A stretch of DNA of 64,000 bases from Litoreibacter janthinus (lineage in GTDB: Bacteria > Pseudomonadota > Alphaproteobacteria > Rhodobacterales > Rhodobacteraceae). The stretch covers positions 937,751 through 1,001,750 of the forward strand of contig NZ_FOYO01000001.1 of the NCBI RefSeq assembly GCF_900111945.1, given 5' to 3'. Position 1 is the first letter of the stretch, and each line of letters begins with the position of its first letter. Position numbers and translations under genes: made by a program. The notes under the pieces were generated by a model. The model was not told the origin of the DNA, searched no databases, and saw only the letters and a list, made by a program, of their open reading frames with translations. Shown one piece after another: positions 8,354-15,813 of the stretch.

Positions 8354-8943
8354 GTTGGATTGCATCCTTTCTTGCCGCTGGGCCTGACTACCCTGCAGAG
8401 CGGCGGTCTGTGGCAGAGGTGCAAGCGCTGCTGCTGAAGGCAGGACTGGGTGCGAAACTGCCGTTAGGCCACGCGCAGGATTTTGCAGGTATGGCAGAGC
8501 TTTTGATGTGTGACCCGAAGCTATTTGCGATTGCCGCCGCAGCATTGGAAGGCCCTCACGTGCCGGTGCGCTCTGAGGGCACGCCAGAGCATCTTGTGAT
8601 TGACGAAGCGCGGATCGCGATGGCGGCACCGGCCCTGACCGATGCCTTCGTTTGCGGCGCGGAAAGGGTAGTCTTGCATGATCTGGATTGGCCGCAGTTG
8701 CTTTGGCCGGTTCTGTTGCGCGCGGAGCGGGTCTATGGCGTCCGCGCAGAGATTCATCGGCCTGATGCACGCACAGTTATGATCGCGAAATCCACGAAGG
8801 GTTTGCCGCAGCTTGGGCCGGCCCAGCCTGTGCCGTTGGTGCCGTTGGAGCATTTGGCGGTACTGGCCGCGCGGACATTCGTCCCATCTTCCGAGGCCTC
8901 TCGAATGTCGGGAGCAGGCGCGGGCTTGCAAGACAACGACTAG
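8350..8943 (+). CDS. Uncharacterised protein resembling DUF3726
   Basis: A 197-residue protein whose N-terminal region, SVAEVQALLLKAGLGAKLPL followed by GHAQDFAGMAELL, resembles the DUF3726 family start (S-NEVEAL--KA--GAG---G-AEEAG). The rest contains short hydrophobic strands (VVLHDLDWPQLLWPVLLRAERVYG) and a polar C-terminus. No catalytic motif is recognised and the family has no established function that I know of. It is translationally coupled to the 547-residue protein by an ATGA overlap. The HpsN-like dehydrogenase follows after a gap of about 116 bases, which could hold a second promoter. Confidence 0.75.
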   Translation: MSWIASFLAAGPDYPAERRSVAEVQALLLKAGLGAKLPLGHAQDFAGMAELLMCDPKLFAIAAAALEGPHVPVRSEGTPEHLVIDEARIAMAAPALTDAFVCGAERVVLHDLDWPQLLWPVLLRAERVYGVRAEIHRPDARTVMIAKSTKGLPQLGPAQPVPLVPLEHLAVLAARTFVPSSEASRMSGAGAGLQDND

Positions 8944-9059
8944 AACAAAGCAGACCTTCGGGTTTCTTGAAAGTATCGCCGTATCCCTGAATACAATTTG
9001 CACTGCCCACCGTGGTGAAACATCCCTTGATAGGAGACTATGACTCAGAGGGTAGGCGA

Positions 9060-10367
9060 ATGAAGCATCTTAAGAAACCGCAGGTCGACAAGTTGGAAGC
9101 AGACCGCAAGACGCGCGCCATCGTCGAAGACATGCTCGCCAATATTCGCGAGAACCGCGAAGAGGCCGTTCGCACCTACGCCAAGGATTTGGACGGGTGG
9201 ACACAGGACTTTGCGCTTTCGGAACAGAAGAAAGCCGCGTTAATTGCGCAAGTTTCACAGCAAACCAAAGACGACATTCAGTTCGCGTACACGCAGATCA
9301 AGCGTTTTGCGATTGCGCAGCGTGAAAGCCTTCGGGATTTCCAACTCGAAACCGAGCCCGGTGTGACCTTGGGCCAGCGCTGCGTGCCTGTCGATTGCGC
9401 GGGCTGCTATGTGCCAGGTGGGCGCTATGCGCATGTGGCGTCGGCGCTGATGAGCGTTGCCACAGCCAAAGCCGCTGGCGTGCCCTTCGTGGTTGCGGCC
9501 TCGCCGCCGCGCGGGGATGCGATAGACCCTGCCGTGGCTTATGCGATGGATTTGGCAGGCGCTGATCTGATCCTTGAGATGGGCGGAGTGCAGGCCGTGG
9601 CCTCCATGGCCATGGGCCTGTTCGGTGCGCGCCCTGCCGATATTCTGGTCGGGCCCGGCAACTCGTTCGTTGCGGAGGCGAAGTTGCAACTGTTTGGCGG
9701 CGTAGGGATCGATCTGTTCGCAGGCCCCACAGAAAGCGCTGTGATCGCGGATGAAACCGCTGATCCAATGACCGTTGCGATCGATTTGCTATCACAGGCG
9801 GAACACGGCACCACGTCACCTGTTTGGCTCTTCACAACTTCGCCAGAGCTTGCTGACACCGTGAACCGTATTTTGCCGCAAATTGCCAAAGACTGGCCAA
9901 CCGGAGGCGTCGCGGTCGAAGCTTGGGACAACCACGGCGAAATTGTCATCTGCGATGATCGCGAGCAGATGGCCAAAGTGTCTGACGAATACGCCTGCGA
10001 GCATTTGCAGGTGCAGGCGGCAGACCTTGAATGGTGGAAGAACAGGTTGCGGAACTACGGCTCCTTGTTCTTGGGCGAAGGGTCAACTGTGACCCATGGC
10101 GACAAGTGCTCTGGCACGAACCACATTTTGCCCACCCGCCAAGCTGCGCGCTATACTGGCGGACTGAATGTCATGAAGTTCCTGAAGATCCTGACATGGC
10201 AGGAAATCCGGACCGATGCGGACCCGATGATGTCTTCTGTTGCGTCAAGGCTGTCTCGAACCGAAGGGATGGACGCCCACGCACGTGCCTGCGATTGGCG
10301 TTTGCAGAAGTTTGGCAAAAAAGATGACTGGGGCTTCGAAGTCGCGCATCAGGAGCGCTTTGACTGA
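9060..10367 (+). CDS. HpsN-like dehydrogenase (histidinol dehydrogenase superfamily)
   Basis: A 435-residue member of the HisD superfamily, which oxidises a primary alcohol to a carboxylate in two NAD-dependent steps with a zinc ion. Visible are CYVPGGRYAHVASALMS, the nucleotide-binding VGPGNSFVAEAK, the zinc-ligand segment LLSQAEHG, DEYACEHLQVQ and SGTNHILPT followed by YTGGLNVMKFLK. The last motif and the TWQE segment fit the sulfopropanediol 3-dehydrogenase (HpsN) branch better than biosynthetic HisD. HpsN converts 2,3-dihydroxypropane-1-sulfonate to sulfolactate. No hpsO/P or his genes adjoin it. Start ATG 9060 with GAGGGTAGG upstream; a 7-codon frame (ATG 9040) ends by overlapping this start. 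Confidence 0.78.
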   Translation: MKHLKKPQVDKLEADRKTRAIVEDMLANIRENREEAVRTYAKDLDGWTQDFALSEQKKAALIAQVSQQTKDDIQFAYTQIKRFAIAQRESLRDFQLETEPGVTLGQRCVPVDCAGCYVPGGRYAHVASALMSVATAKAAGVPFVVAASPPRGDAIDPAVAYAMDLAGADLILEMGGVQAVASMAMGLFGARPADILVGPGNSFVAEAKLQLFGGVGIDLFAGPTESAVIADETADPMTVAIDLLSQAEHGTTSPVWLFTTSPELADTVNRILPQIAKDWPTGGVAVEAWDNHGEIVICDDREQMAKVSDEYACEHLQVQAADLEWWKNRLRNYGSLFLGEGSTVTHGDKCSGTNHILPTRQAARYTGGLNVMKFLKILTWQEIRTDADPMMSSVASRLSRTEGMDAHARACDWRLQKFGKKDDWGFEVAHQERFD

Positions 10368-10479
10368 GCATGTCTGACGTAGGCGAATGCTCGCGAAACG
10401 AGGCGAGCGCAAGGGGCCCGTAAGTTTGTTGTAAGGATGCCGTGTTCAAGACCGTCGAGATAACTTGACGGCAGTTCAC

Positions 10480-12147
10480 ATGACACCCAGACAACGAGAC
10501 GCAGCAGGCCCCAAACTTCTGCGGAAATACCGACCCAAAATGGCGCCAGCCGCACTGACAATGATCGTCGCTGCGGTCGTCATATTTGGATATAACGCTA
10601 CCTATTGGGACAAAGGCACCGATATTTTCGCCGATAGCTGGGGGCTCTTGATCGTATTCAACTTCGCGCTCTACTTCCTTTTCGTAGCGTTCTTGTCGAT
10701 CTTTAGTTTTCGGCATTTGGTTAAGCCCGCGATGGCAGGGCTGTTGGTTCTGTCGGCGGTTACGTCCTACTACATGGACGCCCTTGGCGTGATCATCGAC
10801 CGTGAGATGATCCAGAACGTGGCCACAACCACCATGACTGAATCGAAACACTTGTTTACTCCGGGCTTCGTCCTGCATGTCGCGCTGTTCGGGATAATGC
10901 CCGCTGCGGTGGTGCTATGGGTAAAGATCAAGCGCGTGTCTTGGGTTGGAACACTGGGTGCGACAGCTGGACTGATGGTTCTGGGAATTGCCCTTGGTGC
11001 GGGGTTGTTGATGAGCAACTACAAAGCCTATTCGTCCATTCTGCGCGAGCGGAAGGATTTCATGAGCAGCTTTCAACCCGGTGCTCCGATTGTCGGCGCT
11101 GTGCGCTATGCAAAGATGATTACGCGGGCCAAGAACGCACCTATCGCGCCGATCGGAACAGATGCCAAAAAAGGCCCAAGCTATGCACGCCTCAACAAAC
11201 CCGTTTTGACAATAATCGTCGCCGGAGAAACAGCGCGCGCGCAGAATTTCAGTTTGAACGGCTACGGGGTCCCGACTAACCCTGAGCTGGCGAAACAGCC
11301 GGTGATCAGTTTCTCGGACGTGGATTCATGCGGAACCGCGACGGCGGTGTCTTTGCCCTGCATGTTCTCGAAATACGGCAGAAGCGAGTATTCCTTTGTG
11401 CGTGGCACAACCACAGAAAACGTGCTCGACGTACTGAACCACGCTGGGTTTCATGTGGAATGGTGGGACAATAACACAGGTAGCAAGGCGATCGCTGCAC
11501 GCGTGCTAACGCGAAGTTTTACCAACACCAAGAATGAAGAATTCTGCCCGGCCGGCGAATGCACTGACGGAATCTTCAAGCAGTATCTAGAAGAGTTCGT
11601 GCCGTCGATCACCGAAGACACTGTTCTGGTCCTTCATCAAATCGGCAGCCACGGACCGACCTATCATCTGAGATACCCACCCGGGTTCGAGAAATTCAGC
11701 CCCGCTTGCCGCACGGCGGAGTTCAAGAATTGCACGCAGGAGGAGATCACCAACGCCTATAATAATACGATCGCCTACACCGACCATATCCTGAGCGAGA
11801 TAATCGAATTTCTGGCGGCGCAGGACGGGCTGATCACTTCGCTGCTCTACGTATCGGACCACGGAGAGTCACTGGGTGAGAACGGGATATATCTACATGG
11901 ATCGCCCTACTTCATGGCGCCTGAGTTTCAAACCAAAGTCCCGATGATCATGTGGCTGTCAGATCAATTTAAAGCGGCCTTCGAGGTGGATACAGGATGC
12001 GTCGCTGGCAAAGCAAAGGACGCACTGAGCCATGAGAACCTGTTCCATTCGATACTGGGTCTGCTCGACGTCAAAACAGTGGAACGACAACCCGCGCTAG
12101 ATGTGTTTGATGGCTGCCAACCCGCGCTGCAGGTGGTGAGGAAATGA
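10480..12147 (+). CDS. eptA: Lipid A phosphoethanolamine transferase (EptA family)
   Basis: A 555-residue inner-membrane enzyme with about five N-terminal membrane helices (first AALTMIVAAVVIFGYNA, then FALYFLFVAFLSIFSF and onward) and a periplasmic alkaline-phosphatase-like sulfatase domain. The nucleophile segment is VAGETARAQNFSLNGYG (Thr), and metal-binding residues lie in DVDSCGTATAVSLPCM, HQIGSHGPTY and SDHGESLGENGIYLHG. It transfers phosphoethanolamine from phosphatidylethanolamine to lipid A phosphates, which raises tolerance of cationic peptides. ATG 10480 is preferred to an upstream TTG. It overlaps dgkA by ATGA, and the lipid donor is made by pssA and psd just downstream. Confidence 0.93.
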   Translation: MTPRQRDAAGPKLLRKYRPKMAPAALTMIVAAVVIFGYNATYWDKGTDIFADSWGLLIVFNFALYFLFVAFLSIFSFRHLVKPAMAGLLVLSAVTSYYMDALGVIIDREMIQNVATTTMTESKHLFTPGFVLHVALFGIMPAAVVLWVKIKRVSWVGTLGATAGLMVLGIALGAGLLMSNYKAYSSILRERKDFMSSFQPGAPIVGAVRYAKMITRAKNAPIAPIGTDAKKGPSYARLNKPVLTIIVAGETARAQNFSLNGYGVPTNPELAKQPVISFSDVDSCGTATAVSLPCMFSKYGRSEYSFVRGTTTENVLDVLNHAGFHVEWWDNNTGSKAIAARVLTRSFTNTKNEEFCPAGECTDGIFKQYLEEFVPSITEDTVLVLHQIGSHGPTYHLRYPPGFEKFSPACRTAEFKNCTQEEITNAYNNTIAYTDHILSEIIEFLAAQDGLITSLLYVSDHGESLGENGIYLHGSPYFMAPEFQTKVPMIMWLSDQFKAAFEVDTGCVAGKAKDALSHENLFHSILGLLDVKTVERQPALDVFDGCQPALQVVRK

Positions 12148-12545
12148 GCGCACCACGTTCAACTTCCAAACCCAAACCCAAACGGGTGACGGGCCAAGCT
12201 CATCTGCTTGCTGCGGCCAATTACTCTAATCAGGGTTTGCGCCGACTTTGGGAGGAAACTGCATTTCGCCACGAAGTGTTTGCGATGCTTGCTCTGCTTG
12301 GGCTCTTCATCGCACTCGGGGCTAGCCTCATTGAATTTGCGCTTCTGATCGGGGTGTTCCTTCTGTTGGCTGCTGTCGAGGCGCTAAACACAGCGATTGA
12401 ATGTATCGTTGATCATCTTACTACGGACTGGGCGACGTTCGCTCGGGATGCTAAAGACTTGGGGTCCCTTGCCGTTATGTGTGTTTTGCTGGCAGGTGGA
12501 ACACTCGTTGCGATTGTCGTAGCGAGACACGGGTTTGGGCTTTAG
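12144..12545 (+). CDS. dgkA: Diacylglycerol kinase
   Basis: A 133-residue integral membrane kinase of the DgkA family. The N-terminal amphipathic ANYSNQGLRRLWEETAFRHE, the catalytic EALNTAIECIVDHLT and FARDAKDLGSLAVM are typical, and three transmembrane helices follow the expected spacing. It phosphorylates diacylglycerol to phosphatidic acid using ATP. The gene starts inside the eptA stop (ATGA). This is chemically sensible, because EptA releases diacylglycerol from phosphatidylethanolamine and DgkA returns it to phospholipid synthesis. A 12-residue proline/lysine-rich N-terminal tail is longer than in E. coli. Confidence 0.93.
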   Translation: MSAPRSTSKPKPKRVTGQAHLLAAANYSNQGLRRLWEETAFRHEVFAMLALLGLFIALGASLIEFALLIGVFLLLAAVEALNTAIECIVDHLTTDWATFARDAKDLGSLAVMCVLLAGGTLVAIVVARHGFGL

Positions 12546-12572
12546 GCCGTAAGGGTTGAGAACTTGGCAGAC

Positions 12573-13361
12573 ATGAAGTCAAAGCAGAACGAAGGCCATG
12601 GCGTCCCGACGCCACCGGTTGCAACAGAGAGACGGATCAAACTACGGCACATTGTGCCGAGCATGGTGACGGTCTTTGCCATTTGCGCCGGTTTGACGTC
12701 GCTTCGCATGAGCATCGAGGGCAATATCCCTGCCGCACTATACCTGATTATGCTGGCAGTCTTTTTGGACGCGGCGGACGGCAAGCTTGCGCGCTATCTG
12801 GATACCGCCAGCCCCTTTGGCGCAGAGCTTGATACATTGGCCGACTTCTTCAATTTCGGCATAGCGCCCGGGCTGCTCATATATAACGCTTTCTACCATG
12901 CGTCGGATTACCAGAACCTCGGCTGGCTCAGTTGCCTTGTTCTTGCGATCTGTTGTGCACTTCGACTGGCGCGGTTCAACGTCGGATTGTCCATTCCGCC
13001 ACAAGCAGGAAAGCGGGACTATTTCGTGGGAGTACCGGCCCCCGCACTTGCGTCTTTGGCGCTGATGCCGGTGTTCCTAAGCCTTGTCGGCTGGACCAAT
13101 TTGGGCACCCATTCCCACATCATCGCGGTCTATGAGATCTGCATCGCCCTTTTGGCGGTCAGCACGATCCCGACCTTTTCGATCAAGCACGCGTCGGTCA
13201 GCCGAAACCATCTGCCGATGATTGCAATCGGCTCTGCCATCGTTGTGATTTGCCTGATGGTTTACCCTTGGCACACGTTCCTTGTTGCGAACCTGCTGTA
13301 TCTCGGATCGTTGCCGGTCTCTTACACCCGCGAGCGGCAATCGCGGTTGGCCGAGGGCTAG
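12573..13361 (+). CDS. pssA: CDP-diacylglycerol--serine O-phosphatidyltransferase (phosphatidylserine synthase)
   Basis: A 262-residue membrane protein of the CDP-alcohol phosphatidyltransferase family. The signature D-G-x2-A-R-x8-G-x3-D-x3-D is complete: DAADGKLARYLDTASPFGAE followed by LDTLADF, near residue 70. Several membrane helices follow. It joins serine to CDP-diacylglycerol to give phosphatidylserine, the substrate of Psd encoded next. The start is uncertain between ATG 12573 and TTG 12564. It lies about 30 bases after dgkA on the same strand, so the four genes eptA-dgkA-pssA-psd may form one unit. Confidence 0.93.
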   Translation: MKSKQNEGHGVPTPPVATERRIKLRHIVPSMVTVFAICAGLTSLRMSIEGNIPAALYLIMLAVFLDAADGKLARYLDTASPFGAELDTLADFFNFGIAPGLLIYNAFYHASDYQNLGWLSCLVLAICCALRLARFNVGLSIPPQAGKRDYFVGVPAPALASLALMPVFLSLVGWTNLGTHSHIIAVYEICIALLAVSTIPTFSIKHASVSRNHLPMIAIGSAIVVICLMVYPWHTFLVANLLYLGSLPVSYTRERQSRLAEG

Positions 13362-13429
13362 GTGCACTTGCCCTAACGCGTCTTTGGTGTCACTGACCGT
13401 GCCAGCCCCGAAATGGACAGGACATTGAT

Positions 13430-14122
13430 ATGGATATGCTGAAGATCGTGGCGGTGCCGATGCACCCCGAAGGCCGAAAATTCGTTGCTGCGTTCGCAGC
13501 GATAGCCGTTGTGCTTGGTCTTATTTGGGAGCCGCTGTTTTGGTTGGGTCTCGGGGCCACAGTCTGGTGCTACTATTTCTTCCGTGATCCAGTGCGTTCG
13601 GTGCCACAACAAGACGGTTTGGTCGTATCGCCCGCCGATGGAGTGGTGTCGCTGATCTCAGAAGTTGCGCCGCCGCCAGAGCTTGAGCTTGGCGATGTGC
13701 CCGTGTTTCGCGTTTCGGTTTTCATGAACGTCTTCAACTGCCACGTGAACCGCGCCCCGATGGGCGGCACATTCACGCAGATTGCTTACCACAAGGGGAA
13801 GTTCGTTAACGCTTCGCTCGACAAGGCAAGCGAGCACAACGAGCGGAACGGCCTCACTATTGAGTCGGCTGATGGCCACAGGATCGGCGTCGTTCAAATC
13901 GCAGGCCTTGTTGCGCGTCGTATCGTGTGTTTCGTCAATGTCGGTGACACAATCAAGACGGGCGAACGCTTCGGCCTTATCCGCTTTGGCAGCCGATTGG
14001 ACATCTACTTGCCCCAAGGCATTCAACCGGCCGTTTCGGTTGGAACCACTGCTGTTGCGGGTGAAACGCTTCTTGCGGATTTGAACTCAAGCCAAGCGCC
14101 AGTGCGCAGCGTTTCCATCTAA
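13430..14122 (+). CDS. psd: Phosphatidylserine decarboxylase proenzyme
   Basis: A 230-residue proenzyme of the short Psd type common in alphaproteobacteria. An N-terminal hydrophobic region ([20 protein letters not shown]) precedes [20 protein letters not shown] and [17 protein letters not shown]. Near the C-terminus [13 protein letters not shown] contains the Gly-Ser pair where autocleavage creates the pyruvoyl group. It decarboxylates phosphatidylserine to phosphatidylethanolamine. It lies 68 bases downstream of pssA and ends just before a strong terminator. Confidence 0.94.
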   Translation: MDMLKIVAVPMHPEGRKFVAAFAAIAVVLGLIWEPLFWLGLGATVWCYYFFRDPVRSVPQQDGLVVSPADGVVSLISEVAPPPELELGDVPVFRVSVFMNVFNCHVNRAPMGGTFTQIAYHKGKFVNASLDKASEHNERNGLTIESADGHRIGVVQIAGLVARRIVCFVNVGDTIKTGERFGLIRFGSRLDIYLPQGIQPAVSVGTTAVAGETLLADLNSSQAPVRSVSI

Positions 14123-14146
14123 GGACCGCGCAACTCCAGAAATCAC

Positions 14147-14179
14147 AAAGGGCCTCACCGCGAAGTGAGGCCCTTTTTT
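14147..14179 (+). terminator. Rho-independent terminator after psd, possibly bidirectional
   Basis: The stem AAAGGGCCTCAC (14147-14158) pairs with GTGAGGCCC plus the start of a six-T run (14165-14179). On the other strand a shorter T run follows, so it may also end the convergent soe transcript. Confidence 0.93.
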
Positions 14180-14194
14180 CGTATGAGGTAGTCT

Positions 14195-15070
14195 CTAGCG
14201 TTTGCCGTAATAAAGGCCGACCGTATGCTCCGCCTCAGCAAAGAAAAGCCAGCGCAGGGTGAGCGCGCCAATGATATGCAGCAACAGCGCCACCAGCGAT
14301 ATCAGGTGGTAGAATGGCGGCATGACGAGCAGCAAATAGGGAAACAGGGACAGGAACAAAACGCCAATGATGCGTAAGGTCAGTGCGTGCTTGCGGCCGA
14401 CCACATGAACCATTTCTTTCATCAAGTAGTTTTTAGAGCTGTGGGGTGCCTCGAACATGCGCACCTTGCCCATATGTCCCAAGCCAGTGGCGCTTTCTAT
14501 TGTTGAGCCTGAGGCTGCGAATTGCTTGTCGCCGATGATCCACGTCGCGCACTGAAACGCGCCGAGCACCAGTAGCATCGGGGCAGCGATAGAGGTCTGC
14601 CCGGCCATGAATGCACCGCCCGTGATAGCGTAAAGTAGGAACAACACAGGCGTTGTCCAATTGCTCCATCGTGGCACAGTTTTGATCTGGGCGTAGATCA
14701 TCGATGTGGCGAACACCGTAGCAAGGCACAAGCCCGACCCCAGCAACCCAAGCAGTGTCCAACGCGTGTTTAGGAATACCACGCCGATGGCGTAAACGCC
14801 CATCACCATCAAGGCGGCGACAGACAAACATCCTTCGCGCGAGAGCCAACTGCTTTTCCACTGCGAGAACGCCTTGAGCGCACGTCGTGGGTTCCCAAGG
14901 TGGAACGTGGAGGAGATCAATCCGCCAACTGCGAACAAATAGGCGATGAAGAAAAAGACGAAGGCCGTGAACCCAGAGACGTCGGGTTTGCCAAAACCAA
15001 GGACGGTCAGCAGGCCAAATCCGATCCCCGAAAAGACAGTGAAGGCGATAATTGACGGAGCTGGATGCAT
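14195..15070 (-). CDS. soeC: Sulfite dehydrogenase membrane anchor subunit SoeC (DmsC/NrfD-like)
   Basis: A 291-residue integral membrane protein with about eight hydrophobic helices (starting IIAFTVFSGIGFGLLTVLGFG), of the DMSO-reductase anchor DmsC type. The conserved HLGNPRRALKAFSQWKSSWLSREG is typical of this family. It anchors the molybdoenzyme to the cytoplasmic face of the membrane and passes electrons to quinone. The start overlaps the soeB stop (TGATG). Its place directly after xsc, pta, soeA and soeB supports assignment to the SoeABC sulfite-oxidising complex rather than to DMSO reduction. Confidence 0.88.
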   Translation of the reverse strand: MHPAPSIIAFTVFSGIGFGLLTVLGFGKPDVSGFTAFVFFFIAYLFAVGGLISSTFHLGNPRRALKAFSQWKSSWLSREGCLSVAALMVMGVYAIGVVFLNTRWTLLGLLGSGLCLATVFATSMIYAQIKTVPRWSNWTTPVLFLLYAITGGAFMAGQTSIAAPMLLVLGAFQCATWIIGDKQFAASGSTIESATGLGHMGKVRMFEAPHSSKNYLMKEMVHVVGRKHALTLRIIGVLFLSLFPYLLLVMPPFYHLISLVALLLHIIGALTLRWLFFAEAEHTVGLYYGKR

Positions 15071-15813
15071 CAGCCGATCCTTTCGAGCGTTTTGTCGAGC
15101 CAGCCAAGGAAGCCTGTCGGCTCCTGCGCCACCGGCTCCAAGAAGGGGGCAAGGATGTCGATTTGGTCATCCTTCGGCCGTGGCGGCAGGTATTTGTTGA
15201 CTGGCTTAGTGCCTTGCTCAGGCATCAGGTCCATGCCGCCGCGTTCGGCGACCAGCTTGGAGACATCGGACGTCTCGTCGCCCAGATCGCCAAAGTGGCG
15301 CGCGCCTGCGGGGCAGGTGCGCACGCAGGCGGGCTGGCGGTCTTCCTCGGGAAGGTTTTCGTTGTAGATGCGATCTACGCAAAGCGTGCATTTCTTCATA
15401 ACGCCTTCTGCCTGGTCCATCTCGCGTGCGCCATAGGGGCAGGCCCATGCGCATAGGCCACACCCAATGCAGTCACTCTCATTGACCAGCACGATGCCGT
15501 CCTCGACGCGCTTGTAGCTGGCTCCGGTGGGGCACACGGTGACACACGGCGCGTCTTCGCAATGCAGGCAGGATTTGGGAAAGTGCACCGTCATCGCGGC
15601 ACCTTCGTCCGGCGTAATCTCATAGGAATGCACGCGGTTCAGGAAGGTGCCGGACGGGTCAGCCCCGTAGGGGTTCTGGTCCGACAAGGGCGCGCCGTAG
15701 TTTTCGGTGTTCCAACCTTTGCACGAGACCACGCAGGCATGGCAGCCGACGCAGGTGTCTAGATCGATCACGAGACCGAGCTTTTTTTCGGTATGGGTCG
15801 GGAGAGTGGTCAT
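15070..15813 (-). CDS. soeB: Sulfite dehydrogenase iron-sulfur subunit SoeB (four 4Fe-4S clusters)
   Basis: A 247-residue ferredoxin-like electron-transfer subunit. Four cysteine groups are visible: CVGCHACVVSCKG near residue 20, CLHCEDAPCVTVCPTGA near 90, CIGCGLCAWACPYGA near 125, and CTLCVDRI with CVRTCPAGARHFG near 150-180. ATG 15813 was chosen because it overlaps the soeA stop (ATGA) and gives the normal family length; a longer frame upstream lies inside soeA and is not plausible. It carries electrons from the molybdenum subunit to SoeC. Confidence 0.92.
   Translation of the reverse strand: MTTLPTHTEKKLGLVIDLDTCVGCHACVVSCKGWNTENYGAPLSDQNPYGADPSGTFLNRVHSYEITPDEGAAMTVHFPKSCLHCEDAPCVTVCPTGASYKRVEDGIVLVNESDCIGCGLCAWACPYGAREMDQAEGVMKKCTLCVDRIYNENLPEEDRQPACVRTCPAGARHFGDLGDETSDVSKLVAERGGMDLMPEQGTKPVNKYLPPRPKDDQIDILAPFLEPVAQEPTGFLGWLDKTLERIG

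Noticed and set aside
9040..9063. Seven-codon leader frame (MTQRVGE) overlapping the HpsN-like start
   Set aside because: The spacing to its AGGAG is only three bases and no regulatory hairpin or amino-acid bias is seen; chance cannot be excluded.
10389..10408. Short inverted repeat GCTCGC/GCGAGC after the HpsN-like gene as terminator
   Set aside because: Only 6 bp and not followed by a T run.
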